NCBI GenBank assembly: GCA_039621445.1
Contig: CP154954.1
Span: 78,254,073 to 78,318,072 of the forward strand
DNA: 64,000 nucleotides
Direction: 5' to 3'
Origin: Euglena gracilis
Taxonomy: Eukaryota; Euglenida; Euglenophyceae; Euglenales
The notes beneath the pieces are model-generated. The model worked only from the letters and a program-made list of their open reading frames with translations. It was not told where the DNA came from and made no database searches. The stretch's first letter is position 1; every line of letters starts with the position of its first letter. A program made the position numbers and the translations under genes. Of this stretch, positions 34,831-45,099 are shown piece by piece.

Positions 34831-36500
34831 GCACGTGTTTCTGAGCCCAAAATGAGCCTTTTTCGACAGCTTTTTCTGGGTTTGTTCTGACAGGTTGACG
34901 TGTTCCGGTGAGGGTCAGAGGCGCAAGCTTTTTAAGAGCTCAGCACGATTCAAAACCTGGTTTTTTATTTTTTCCACTGGTGACATTTCACTAGATTCCA
35001 CATCACAAAACATCTCGCAAAGTCACCTGAACACAGTGTTCAGGGATTTAATCAGATCAGGATTCAAAAGAAACGAAAAAAAGTCTACCCTGAATCCAAT
35101 CCAAGTAGTAAATCATCTTTAATTTGAATTAAACTGCCGAGAGGGAAAGCTGCAGGTCCCTCCAAGAAAAAAATTCCCAAATTGGGAGCTGTTCTGTAAA
35201 AAGTTTACGTGTCAAAAAGGCAATTAGCTGCCACTCTGGGCCAAATAAGGTCCAATCTAATGGCCCTTATGGATACCCAGGCACTTTTGCCAATGGTGCC
35301 CTACCCCCTCCGGGAGGGTCAGCTCTGAGTGCCTTGCAGCGCCTGCCCTGGCAGGCACCCTCCGCCCGCCGGGTGGGTCGGAACCGCCTTAAAAATCATC
35401 CGGGTACGGGAGATTCTTTTTTTACTCCTTGCTTTTTCGGATGCAGGTCGCATTCCTTATCAGCCCACTGTAAACTTCGAACCCTGGGGAGCAAGGTGGC
35501 ACAGGAAGTAGTCAGGGATAACAAGCACCAAGGCGGTGGTGAGACTGCAGTTGTTTGCTGGGTTTGTTTTCACGGTTTTTTGGTGGCGATTTGGTTAGCG
35601 GTGAGATGTCGGCTGTTGGCGGATTAGGCTTGCGCTTCTTGATCTTCTCAAACTTCTCAAAGCGGAGCGGCGGAGTGGTGGAAAACCGCGGGGGTAACCG
35701 TTTCCGGGAGGGGTGGGCTGGGCTCACCCAGCCCACCCCTCCCTGGGCCAGAAGGCAGGGGGGGGAGGGGACCCAAGAACAGCCCAGGGGGGCCCCCCAA
35801 GACCACCCGGGCGGGGGGGGGGGGGAGGCACGGCCCAGGGGGGGCCGGAAAAAAAAAGCGACCAGGGGGCCGTCCAGACCTGGAGGAGGGGGACGGGAGA
35901 GGGAAAGGAGAGGTCCCCTCCCCTCCCTCTTGGGTCGGGGAGGGTACCCAAGACCTGGGGGTGGGGGTGGCCGAAAAGCGGCCGAGGGCGACTGCCCACG
36001 ACACTGCGGGGGGGGTGGGGGGCGGCAAAGAGAAAGGCCGCCAGGGGGGCCCCCAGATCCGGTGGGGGGGGCACCCAAGAGCGCAAAAGGGGTGAGGGGG
36101 CCGAAAAGCAGCCCAGGGGGGCCGCTAACGACGCTGGGGGGGGGGGCAGCTCCAAAGGATGGGGGCAACCGAACCAAGACTAGACCACCCACCACGGTGA
36201 GCACCACCAGGGCGAGAAAAGCAGCTGCCAGGCCAGGTAGGCGGAGGCAAAGTTGAGGAAGAGGAGCGTTGGCTGACCGCTGCTGCTGCAACACCTTCCG
36301 GAATCAGCGCTCTGTTATTACTTGCCTAACTGACAATTTTCTGCCTGTAATATCCTCGGAACTGCTTTCACTCTGTTGTAGGCTCCCTCTTTCTTACCAA
36401 TGTGTTTTCAACTGTGTGGTGCTGCGCTGTGAAGAAGGTATAAAATAAAAATATTTTAAGGTTTTCAAGCGCTGGAGCCAAAAGGTCCAAGGTCAATCAA
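34830..36500. other. Spacer with G-rich block, no gene
   Basis: 35720-36160 is a purine-rich tract with more than fifteen runs of four or more G and repeated CC(A)AGACC...GG units, open in several frames (Gly/Arg or Pro/Leu peptides) without real protein features. 34880-35270 and 36290-36500 show nothing recognisable. Confidence 0.5.
35270..35397. mobile_element. Fragment of the CCTGCCCAGGCAGG MITE family
   Basis: Contains GCGCCTGCCCTGGCAGGCACC and the GTCGGAACCGCCTTAAAA end similarity, without recognisable TSDs. Confidence 0.4.
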
Positions 36501-36827
36501 GGACTTTAAAAAGGAGTATCATACTTCAAAAAAAGGGGATGTTTGGGTATTTGGGCTGCTGCTAATGATGCAGGAGAAGAAGCTGCAAGCCAAAGGCGCT
36601 CGGGTTCAACCATAAGGGAGGGTCTCAAACCACTCCCCAAAAGGAGGGCCCTCGGTCCCCAGTAAAACGTCCTACGTGGGAAGGGGAGTATCCCGAACCT
36701 ACCCCTCTCAACAGAGCCCATCGCGCCAACCACTCATCTCGCCGGTATCCCCTCACGGCCACCGGGGAGTGAAAGCTGGGCAAAAACACCATCGTCGGAA
36801 AACTGGGGAACATGCAAAGGAAAGACT

Positions 36828-37290
36828 CGTTTCAGATTGTCGACAGCTAAATCTGCATATCAACCCCCAGAAGTTCAGACTGGAACGGTGGTTTCTGTAG
36901 AAAAATTGATCTGAAAGATGCTCTTTTTCAATTGAAGCCGCACAGCAGCCTAGAAAACATGTTTGCATGCAAGTGGGGGCGGGAACTCGGCAGTTTCAAG
37001 CTGCATGCTTTGGTTTAAGAAGCCTGCGACGAAAATTTATGACGCTCATGAATGTCTGAGAAAGAAAATGGAGAAAGGGATGATAGGGAGTTTTCATCTA
37101 CCTGGACGACATTTTGCTGTTAGCCAGCAAAAAGCCAGCCACAAGCATTTGGCAGAATTGAAAGAAGATCTCTTCCTGGCACGTTTCAGAATAAACCTCC
37201 CCAAATCCTGTCTGGAACCAACACAGGAAACAGAGCATTTCGACCTGTGTAAAAACTTGAAAAAAGGCGAACTGGAAAGACCTCAGTAAA
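36828..37290 (+). pseudogene. DIRS-like reverse transcriptase, copy A
   Basis: RLVSDCRQLNLHINPQKFRL starts the RT. IDLKDA follows after a frame change. QFQAACFGLRS corresponds to the LPFGL block. VFIYLDDILLLASKKPA contains the catalytic Y-L-D-D at 37099-37110. These pieces fall in different frames. Confidence 0.75.
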
Positions 37291-37539
37291 AACTAAAAAT
37301 CCCTAAGAAAAGGGTTGGGAAAGGTGCTGAAAGCACAAAGATTGAGTTGCAAGAAACTCAGTTATATCGTGGGGCAAGTCAGGGGTTTTTAGTTTCAATG
37401 TCATTTCTCAAGAATCTGACAGATCAACTTTGCAAAATGGTGTATCAGCACACCAAATGGGGTTGGGACCACACCCTAACCATTCCACAAGGGGTCAAAT
37501 GATCAAATTCTGGAATTGAAAGAATTTTTTACAGCCAGG

Positions 37540-37930
37540 TGTGGGCAGAGCATTTCAATCCCAAGCCTCTCAGGAACTGTTCTCAGAAAGCAGCACCTGG
37601 TAATGGAAGGTGGGGGTTAGACAAAAAATCTGGCCAAAAGGTGCAAGATTTTTGGAGGGACCTGCATGTCCTTAATGTCAATCAAAAACAGTTGATGTCG
37701 GCAGTGGAAACAGTAAAAGCTTTAGCAAAGCCGAAACAAACAACCGTCCTTCACAAGGACAGCCAGGTAGCTGTAAGCTTTTTTAAAAAATGAGGAGGAA
37801 AAAGCCCTCCCCAAATTTCATCTTTAAACCCATTCTGTACCAATGTCAGGAAAAACAAATCAATTAGCAGGTGGTTTGGGTTCCCACCCAGGAGCAATGG
37901 GCAGACTCCCTGACCAGGGAGCAGAAAAAC
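37540..37930 (+). pseudogene. DIRS-like RNase H domain, copy A
   Basis: LHVLNVNQKQLMSAVETVKA, VLHKDSQVAVSFFKK, a GGKSPP segment and finally WVPTQEQWADSLTREQ match the RNase H layout (NxKELxA, DSxVA, WVPTxExxADxLSR). Two frame changes and one stop interrupt it. Confidence 0.7.
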
Positions 37931-37959
37931 ACAGGGGATTATACCTTAAAACTACACAC

Positions 37960-38270
37960 TTTTCATCATATTCTGCAGTTTTTCAAAAAAGACACAACCC
38001 AAGAGGTGGACTTGTTTTTCACACCCGGCAACAAAAAAATTACCCAAAATTATTTGTCGATACCCCAACCAAGGCACTTTGTTGGTCGATGCCTTGAAGG
38101 CAGACTTAAGGGGCCTCCCCCCAGTTTATGCAAACCCTCCCTGGAGCATGATTCCCCAGTGGGTTCAGCGAATAATGTTAAACCCAGACCTAACTTGTCT
38201 GTTGATCGTTCCCCCTGGGCTTCGACATCATGGTGGCGCAAATACATCTCAATCAGGCAACCAGGCAGCA
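37960..38270 (+). pseudogene. NPPW (Dam-like) methyltransferase domain, copy A
   Basis: VDLFFTPGNKK, then after a +1 shift LVDALKADLRGLPPVYANPP with Trp next (NPPW at 38133-38144) and LTCLLIVPPG. In DIRS-like elements this domain follows RNase H and is annotated as a Dam-like N6-adenine methyltransferase because of its [ND]PP[WY] motif. Activity in the family is not established. Confidence 0.65.
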
Positions 38271-38339
38271 AAGTTTTGCTGGAACCCCCCTCCAGTGGGG
38301 TCTGTTAACCAACTGCTGGGGGAAGTAGATGCTCCCCCA

Positions 38340-39222
38340 CAAGGCCTGCTTGATTGTGTCAGGCAAATTTTACAATCCCAGGAAGTTTCGAGGTCCAGTA
38401 TCAACACTTACATAAAAATTGTGGGCAACATCAAAAGATATGTCTCAGCCTTCAAGACCCTGGTGGACCTACTGCGCACAAAGGGGTACCTCCTGCAGGA
38501 CTGCACAGTCCACAAGATGGACGAGGCCATGCTTGATCTGGCTGTTCACAGCCTCAACACTGCAAGAAATGCATATACAGAAGCTTCGTTACTCCCAGTG
38601 TTTGCTTCATTGAGGCTTTCCTTTCTTTGGCTCCATTGAAAGAAAATGGAATGCAAATGTCTGCAGGTATGCCCATTTTCTGGACCCCCTCAATGTCTAG
38701 AGAACATCATCACAAATTCAAAGCACCTCTCAGAAATGTCTGTGAAAGAGCTCAAAAACAGACTGGAGGCTGTTGGCCCTCCACAGGGGTATTGACCTAG
38801 CCAGAACCCAGCGAAAAATCAGTTCGTCAGAGAAAAATTTTCATTCTGTGGCAACGGAAAGGGTGGAAATAGCCAAGGTGGGAGGAGACTTTGAATCTGC
38901 CACACAACCCCCTCGTAAGCCCCTGGCATTTATTGAAAGAGTACGTTGAGAGGACAGCAAACATGGTTGGGCACAAAAAAAATATTTATTTCCCTATGGT
39001 CTTTGCACGGAAAAAGACCCCTGACCTAAGAAAGAGTAAATTCCCTCACCAAAAAAAATGTTGCAAGAGAGGGTGGACACCACCCACTGGAAACCCCACA
39101 GCACCATAGGAACTGTGGTTTTATGGTGGAATAATGCTAGTTTAAAAGTAGAGTAAGTCCAGCAACTAGGTCAGTGGAAAATTTTTGGAGCCTTTCAGGC
39201 CCATTATTTAAGGGTGGGAGTC
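38340..39222 (+). pseudogene. Tyrosine recombinase, copy A
   Basis: N-terminal part: SSINTYIKIVGNIKRYVSAF, DCTVHKMDEAMLDLAVHSLN, TARNAY. Then LSEMSVKELKNRL, and at 39070-39215 the C-terminal PHSTIGT...VQQLGQWKIFGAFQAHYLR, whose Tyr matches the nucleophile position of the family. Interrupted by several stops and frame changes. Confidence 0.6.
39111..39220 (+). other. 110-bp segment that is inverted in copy B (reference orientation)
   Basis: Encodes the VQQLGQWK...AHYLR recombinase tail. The left flank CCCCACAGCACCATAGG and right flank TCGTATCAAAAA are colinear in both copies, but the segment between is reversed at 42802-42911. Confidence 0.85.
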
Positions 39223-39639
39223 GTATCAAAAATTAAAGAAATTATTGGCCAGAGGTGGGGGGGGGGGGGGTGCACGGTACCTCACCACCTCGAGGAATCG
39301 GACTCCCACGACACAGGAAGGGGGAGGAATGTACCAAGAGGGTAAAGCACAAGAAGATGGTGGGCCCAACCCCCCCACACTGAAAATCAGCAGAAAAAGA
39401 AACACATCCCTCCCAGAAAGGGGGCCCCCGACCAAGCAGCCCCAGCAACACACCCAGAAAAACACCAGAAAGTGACAACCATCCCCTCCTCCGGGTGGGA
39501 GGGGGCACCTAGCGACCATGTGCGAGGGGGGGGGGGGGTTAGGCGGATCCACGACGCTTCAGCTTCCAAGGTGTCGGAGGTGGCCTCATCTTCCCAAAAA
39601 TCTCGCAACAAAGACGCAGTAGGAAGCGTCCCCGCGAGC

Positions 39640-39797
39640 AACAACCACACCAGAACAGTGCAGACGTCAAGGAAAACAGGACCTCACCATCTTCTTCTGA
39701 TTCGTTATTACGGTCCCGACCATTCTGGTTCCGCACTGCGAGATGGTGAGGTCCTGCTTTGCTTTCCAGCTGCTCTGTTCTGGTGTGTTTGTGTGTG
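39640..39797. repeat. Inverted repeat in DIRS-like 3' region
   Basis: Arms of about 55 bp. The inner part is perfect: AGGACCTCACCATCT (39678-39692) and AGATGGTGAGGTCCT (39741-39755). The outer part is imperfect: CACACCAGAACAG near 39648 matches CTGTTCTGGTGTG near 39776. The loop is 48 bp. Comparable to the inverted or complementary terminal regions of DIRS elements. Confidence 0.75.
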
Positions 39798-39864
39798 CGC
39801 GGGAGGGTGCATCTTACTGCTTTTTGTTGCCAGAGTGGGCTGATTCTGCCCTTCTACCTCAAGG

Positions 39865-40080
39865 AGAAAGAAGTTCACTGTTACGAGTTCAGCTGGAATT
39901 ATTGGGAAGGAGTATTGCATTCACGAATACCATCACTTTCATCAACTGGTCGACCAAATTTTTTTTCGGACTTTCGACTTCAAGGAAGAAAAATTCAACT
40001 GTTCGAGTTCAACTGGAATTATTCCCAGAAGCAGTGCAAGTACGAAGAAAAAAGTCAACTTCTGGACTTCCATGAAGAAT
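39865..40080. repeat. Direct repeats of GAGTTCARCTGGAATTATT
   Basis: Two clear copies (about 39884 and 40003), each preceded by AARTTCA(C/A)TGTT and followed by purine-rich sequence. Noncoding. Confidence 0.6.
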
Positions 40081-40639
40081 GAACTTCCAAGAAATTGAGA
40101 CTGTCAAGAAGGACTTCAAATAAACTGGGAAACTGGGAAATGTGGAGACACAGCAGCAGCTGCAGAAGCTGAAGCGGCGGCAGCAACACGTCAGTCCGTG
40201 GCCACCACAACACCATACCCCACTACATCAAATAATTCAAAATCACCCACTCAACATTGTAACGGCCATGGACCATGTACAACTGTGGTCAGGAAGACAA
40301 GAAGACAGTAGGGGAGTACCATCACAGCTCGAACAGATTCTCCCTTTTTTGTGTCCCCCCCGTTCCAGGGGACAAAGCAAGTGCTATGGCAGCCTTTCAA
40401 GAAATATAAGAAAAACAAGGGGTTCAAGTCAGAATTAAGGACACCCCTTTCGAAATGGCTATTGCAGCCATCATTCAATAGGGCCTGGGGCCCAGATTCA
40501 AGTTTATGGCAGTAATCATTCAAGAGAACATGGGGCCCAGATGCAAGGCTACGGCAGCCATTATTCCAGCCTTGAAAGATGTGTGTAGGTTTAGCAACCC
40601 GCTGTTGGACGGACCCGGGGCAGCTCATAATACTTGCCG

Positions 40640-40935
40640 TGGCTTGTCCGCTAGTGTGTGGCCACGCCCGTGGTAATCCGACCGATCAACGTTCGTCCAC
40701 ATGAAGCAGCCTCACGCGCCGTCGATCCCCGCGGTAGGCACTCCTCCCGTACGGGATCGATCAGGACTCACACGGCGGGACCTGGGTCTCCAACCAACAA
40801 GCTCCCGCGTGTGAGCTCGGTGCCTTACTGTATATGCTACCCGAGCGATACTCGGCTTGGTACTACGCGCCGGCGACGCACCTCCGTAGGATCGCCTCGC
40901 ACAAAACATCCCATTGGGGAACGGTATGTCCAACT
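40640..40935. other. CpG-rich structured insert, possible solo LTR
   Basis: Sharp rise in CpG. Contains the perfect palindrome TCCCGTACGGGA (40745), an 8-bp stem CTCACACG / CGTGTGAG (40767-40774, 40808-40815) extending to about 13 bp, and CCGAG-CGATA-CTCGG (40841). The style resembles the 30.6-31.9 kb hairpin tract. Ends and TSDs were not found. Confidence 0.35.
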
Positions 40936-41700
40936 TTCCCCCCCAGCACCCTCAAATACAAACCTGCCAAGGGCAACAAGCCAATGTCACGACAACTGGC
41001 ATCAGTTACATCAAAAAAAAATTATGCCCAGGTGGCTTGTCTGGGGAATCAAGAAGGACGGATAAGACACATGAGAAGCCCTGGAGAGAAGGCCAATGGA
41101 AGCCAGGCAGGCCAGATGGCCCTGAAGGCTAATGAAGCCACCACATTCAAGACCATCCACACCACATCAGCCCTTGGGGGGGGGGGATGCCCAAGATTCA
41201 CTCAGACAGGGCCACCCCCAGAAGATAATCAGCCCAGACCCTCCAGCGTTATTTGTACCTCCCCACTTCAGACACGGACCTTCCCCCATCATTTAAAAGC
41301 AGGAGGGAAGCCTGTATTTGGGAAGCCCTATGGCAGGGCCAGGTGTGACCCCAGTGATGGGGCAGCCAGAGGTGTCCCCAGTGATGGGGCAGCCAGAGGG
41401 AAGGAAGCCAGTGATGGGGCCAGTGGAATCCCCAGACACATTACATCCAGGGGTGCCAACTTACAGGGCGCTGCACGCCATCATTTCCCATTGGGTCAAA
41501 GGAGAAAAAGCAGGAACCAGCAGAGAGGTATTAAACCTAATAAGGGATGGGGTTATGGCAGATCTTCCCCTCCCCCTCAGATGTCCTTAAAAGTTCCCTT
41601 CAAAATCCCCAAAGAAATCATGACTGCCAAGAAAATTCTGAGGGAATACGAATGTGCAGGGGAAACCAGGCAAATCCCCACAGAGGAGGCAAAAGATTAG
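40834..41700 (+). CDS. Gln/Gly/Pro-rich ORF upstream of DIRS RT, copy B
   Basis: 288 codons opening inside the CpG-rich insert; credible element sequence begins about 40940. Composition is polar and basic, with a short repeat (DPSDGAARGVPSDGAARG) from a GTGATGGGGCAGCCAGAGG tandem at 41350-41420. It ends EYECAGETRQIPTEEAKD 35 bp before the RT frame. The position fits a DIRS gag-like first ORF, but I see no zinc knuckle or other motif. Confidence 0.45.
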   Translation: MLPERYSAWYYAPATHLRRIASHKTSHWGTVCPTFPPSTLKYKPAKGNKPMSRQLASVTSKKNYAQVACLGNQEGRIRHMRSPGEKANGSQAGQMALKANEATTFKTIHTTSALGGGGCPRFTQTGPPPEDNQPRPSSVICTSPLQTRTFPHHLKAGGKPVFGKPYGRARCDPSDGAARGVPSDGAARGKEASDGASGIPRHITSRGANLQGAARHHFPLGQRRKSRNQQRGIKPNKGWGYGRSSPPPQMSLKVPFKIPKEIMTAKKILREYECAGETRQIPTEEAKD

Positions 41701-41734
41701 GTCCTTACTTGATCATTTCCAAAAAAAAGAAGGG

Positions 41735-42050
41735 AAAAAGACAAAAGAAAGATTAATTTCAGATTGTCGACAGTTAAATCACCACTTCACCCCCCAAAAG
41801 TTCAGACTTGAACACATGGAAAGCTTCTTCCGTTATTTAAGAAAGGGTTTGTTTTGTTTGAAAAATTGATCTGAAAGATGCTTATTTCAATCTACAGCTG
41901 CACATCAGCTTTGAAAAATATGTTTGCATGCAAGTGTGGCAGGAGAAACTGGCAGTTTCAAGCTGCATGCTTTGGCATCAGCAGCCTACCACAAAAATTT
42001 ATGACTCTCGTGAGAGTCTGGTAAAGGAAATGGTGAAAGGTGGGAAAGGT
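41735..42050 (+). pseudogene. DIRS-like RT start, copy B
   Basis: KERLISDCRQLNHHFTPQKF, then after frame changes IDLKDAYFNLQLH and QFQAACFGISSLPQKFMTLV, the block before the catalytic YLDD. The element is then deleted, so no YxDD is present. Confidence 0.75.
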
Positions 42051-42054
42051 GGTG

Positions 42055-42801
42055 ATAATCCCAGGAAGTTTCGCTGTTCCGCATCGACACTTAGACAAAA
42101 AATCAGGGAAATTTCAAAAGATATGACTCAACCTTCAGGATATTGGTGGGCCCATTGTTGCACAAAGGGGTGTTTCCTGCAGGACTGCACAGTCCACAAG
42201 ATGGCCGAGGCCATCCTTGATCTGGCTGTTCACAGCCTCAACACTGCAAGAAATGCATATGCAGGGGCTTTGTTACTCCCAGGGTTTGGTTCATTGAGGT
42301 TTTCCCCTCTTTTGGCTCCATTGAAAAGAAAATGGAATTCCAATGTCTGCAGGTATGCCCATTTTTTGAACCCCACAGAATTTGTAGAGAACATCTTCAG
42401 AGATTCAAAACCCCTTTCAGAAATGTCTTTGAAGGAGCTCAGAGACAGACTCATCTTTCGTTGGAGGCTGTTGGCCCTCCAAAGGGTGGTTGACCTAGCC
42501 AGAACCCAGCGAAAAATCAGTTTCGTGGGGAAAAAAATTTATTCTGTTGCAAAGAAAAGGGTGGCAGTACCCAAGGTGGGTAGGAGATTTTGAATCTGCC
42601 ACAAAACCCCTTCATAAGCCCCTGGCATTTATTGAAAGAGTATGTGGAGAGGACAGCAAACATGGTTGGGCAAAAAAAAATTATTATGGTTTTGCATGAT
42701 AAAAGACCCCTGACCTAAGAAAGAGCGAATTCCCTCACCAAAAAAAATGTTGCAAGAGGGCGGGTGGACACCACCCAATGGAAACCCCACAGCACCATAG
42801 G
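42055..42801 (+). pseudogene. Tyrosine recombinase, copy B (tail inverted)
   Basis: 41928-42593 is open and includes DCTVHKMAEAILDLAVHSLN, then YAHFLNPTEFVENIFRDSKP, LSEMSLKELRDRLIFRWRLL, RTQRKIS. It is better preserved than copy A in the core-binding and first catalytic region. The frame ends at TGA 42591. The remaining coding similarity continues in other frames to the inversion breakpoint at 42801. Confidence 0.65.
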
Positions 42802-42911
42802 GGCTCCCAGCCTCAAATAATGGGCCTGAAAGGTTCCAAAATTTTTCCACTGACCCAGTTGCTGGACGGCCTCTGCTTGCAAAAAAGCATTCTTCCGCCA
42901 TAAAACCACAG
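42802..42911 (-). other. Inverted 110-bp recombinase tail in copy B
   Basis: Reads on the minus strand as VQQLGQWKNFGTFQAHYLR. The flanks on the plus strand match copy A directly, so only this segment has flipped. About 85% identical to 39111-39220 after inversion. Confidence 0.85.
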
Positions 42912-43609
42912 TCGTGTCAAAAAATCAAAAAATTATGGCCCGGAGGGGGGGGGCTGCACAGCATTGTAGAGCCCGGATGACCCCGTACTCCAAAGACAAA
43001 GGAGGGGGGAGGAATGGGCCAAGAGGGCGGAGCACAAGAAGATGGTGAGCCCAACCCCCCCCCATTCAAAATCAGCAGAAAAAGAAAGACACCAAGCCAG
43101 AAAGCGGACCCCCGACCACGCGGCCACCCAGATACACACCAAAAGAGACAGCCATCCCTACCTCCGGGGTCCCCCCACAAAGCGACCATGTGAGAGGTGG
43201 GGGGGGGGATACGACGGTTCAGCTTCGTGGCCCCTGGCGATTCGGCTTCGTGGCCCTTGACGAATAAGCTTCCAAGGTAATGGAGGAGGATCCGTTGTCA
43301 CAAACACACCAGAGCAACGCAGCCGGCAGACAAAGCAGGGCCTCGCCATCCTCTTTTGCATAGCCCCTTCCTGTGTCGTGGGAGTCCGGCACCGCCTCAC
43401 GGTGCTCAGCATGATCAACAAAAGTTTTTAACCAAATTTTCTTCCGAGCCAAACAGATTGAGGCCGCCCAAAAAAAAATAGACAAACACCTGCCAATCCC
43501 TCTGGTCACGGGTTTTTTTGGGGGGAGGCTGTTGAAGCAAAAAATGTGCCCCTGAATTCTGAAACCCTTCAAAAAATTGTTTTCCAGACCTAAACGACCG
43601 ATTGCATTT

Positions 43610-44590
43610 TTTTTAAAGTTTCACTGCCCAATCCCCTTTTTTTTTCAAAATGGGGGAAATGGCGGACATGTTTTTCAGAGTGAACCTTTCTGGAAAGCTG
43701 GGTCTCCATAATCTGTCATCAGTCGATATTTGACCCCCTGCCCTTCTGGTTGCCACAACGCACAACACACGACTACTAAATGGGCAGTCCCTGGGGCATT
43801 TTCCAACTTTCTGGTTGCCCACTCACCTGGTGCTCCATCAAGATTTCTGAAGCCAGGGTGATATCCCGAGCTGATTTATTCTGCCGTCTCCTTGGCAGAA
43901 ACTGGTCTGCTTGAACACCACTTTGAATAAGGGACACGGTTTGCATTCTTCCACCACCATGGCAGACATTGCCAGAAAGGTTTCAAAAAGTCTTTGTGCA
44001 TTCCCTCCCCCCCCCTGCCCCCTGGTTGGTTTTCCGAGAGGGATCCAAACTCCAAACAAGACCGCCGCTGAGAAAGGCATGTCCTCAAGGTGGCCCATCT
44101 GGTGGGGGTGCGAGCAACCGAAAAAATCCCACCCGAAAAAGAGCTGCTGTGGTGGGCGTGCTCTGTTGCCAGGCCAAGTTGTTGTCCCCCCCCAAATGGG
44201 AGAATGGTGACTCCGACAAAGAACTCGGAGATTTTGATTGAGCATGCGGTACGGTGCGCAAATTTTGCCAAGAGGTGGGGATCCTGAGCACGTAGCGAAT
44301 ACAGAAATGATTCGGGGGGAAAGCACCAGGAATCCATCGCCATCGACACAGAAGAAGTACAGCCGAAAATCATCCAGGAAATTGACCGTGTTCATCATTC
44401 GTCCATGGATACCACTAGAAGAACACCCAATGGAGTGATTTACGTGATGTGTGCTTGTTTGGGGTTGTACATGAGTTGGTGTCATGGGGCGTTTTTGAAA
44501 AAAACTTGCGGCACTTTGTGGCACTTTGTGGTCAGGCTTGCACTCAAAGGTTTGCAGTCCTCCCCCAAGGGGGTCGACTGCAGCTTGTCC
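43610..44590. other. Unidentified protein-like remnant
   Basis: On the minus strand a frame at 43960-43800 reads QADQFLPRRRQNKSARDITL, then ASEILMEHQVSGQ. The overlapping 228-codon frame (44524-43838) has no known motif. It looks like an old transposon gene but I cannot name a family. It ends where the 44595-45091 MITE begins. Confidence 0.3.
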
Positions 44591-44594
44591 AGAT

Positions 44595-45091
44595 CAGGGG
44601 TTTTTATTAAGACGGGGGGGTCCGCCCCATACAATTTTTTACCGACCCCCGGGGGGGTCACTCCACTTTTTTAAAAATCAGTCAGTCACTCATTTTCAAA
44701 AAGTCACTACCCCCCCCGGGGGGGGGGTCGGCCACTCAGAAAACGGCCACTTCTCCAGGGGGGGGGGGGGGAAGGGGGTCTGGACCAAAAACCAGTCAGT
44801 CACTCTGAAAAAACCAGTCCCCCCCGGGGGGGGGGGGGGGGTCGGTCAGTGCTTAAGCAATTGCCTTGTCCGCCCCACCCACCCACCACCTCGGGAGTGG
44901 GCCCCCCGGGGGGTTTCCGGGGGACCCACTCCATTTTCCCCGAAAATGGCCCAAAATCGCGAAAATGCCAAAAATAGCACCCTTTCTCTCGGTAAAAAAT
45001 TTTCGGCGCATTCGGCGCCGAAAGTACATCCCACCGGCCCCTGGGGGGCTCAGCTGGACCCACCCACCCCCACGACTAAAAAAAACCCCTG
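44595..45091. mobile_element. hAT-type MITE (497 bp)
   Basis: Exact 8-bp duplication GTCCAGAT at 44587-44594 and 45092-45099. Termini CAGGGGTTTTTATTAAGAC / GACTAAAAAAAACCCCTG. The right half is closely similar to 9019-9250, including the CGGCGCATTCGGCGCCG hairpin. The left half holds three G/C-run blocks separated by AGTCAGTCACTC repeats. Confidence 0.9.
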
Positions 45092-45099
45092 GTCCAGAT

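Larger units (their letters stand above)
36800..39800 (+). mobile_element. Decayed DIRS-like retrotransposon, copy A
   Basis: Domain order RT, RNase H, NPPW methyltransferase-like domain, tyrosine recombinase is specific to DIRS-like elements, which insert by tyrosine recombinase instead of integrase. Frames shift many times and stops are frequent. The 3' non-coding part (39225-39800) contains a long inverted repeat. Copy B at 40.9-43.4 kb shares the RT start, recombinase and 3' part but lacks the middle. The 5' end is not defined. Confidence 0.75.
40940..43420 (+). mobile_element. Decayed DIRS-like retrotransposon, copy B
   Basis: 5' ORF (to 41700), RT start, a large deletion removing most RT, RNase H and the NPPW domain, then tyrosine recombinase and a 3' region homologous to 39225-39500. 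The sequence CCTTCCTGTGTCGTGGGAGTCC at 43368-43389 is the reverse complement of 39305-39326 in copy A, so complementary end sequences occur in opposite orientations in the two copies. Confidence 0.7.

Noticed and set aside
35512-36294. Gly/Arg-rich or Pro-rich ORFs of 140-260 residues
   Set aside because: G-run low-complexity DNA; three overlapping frames on both strands are equally long.
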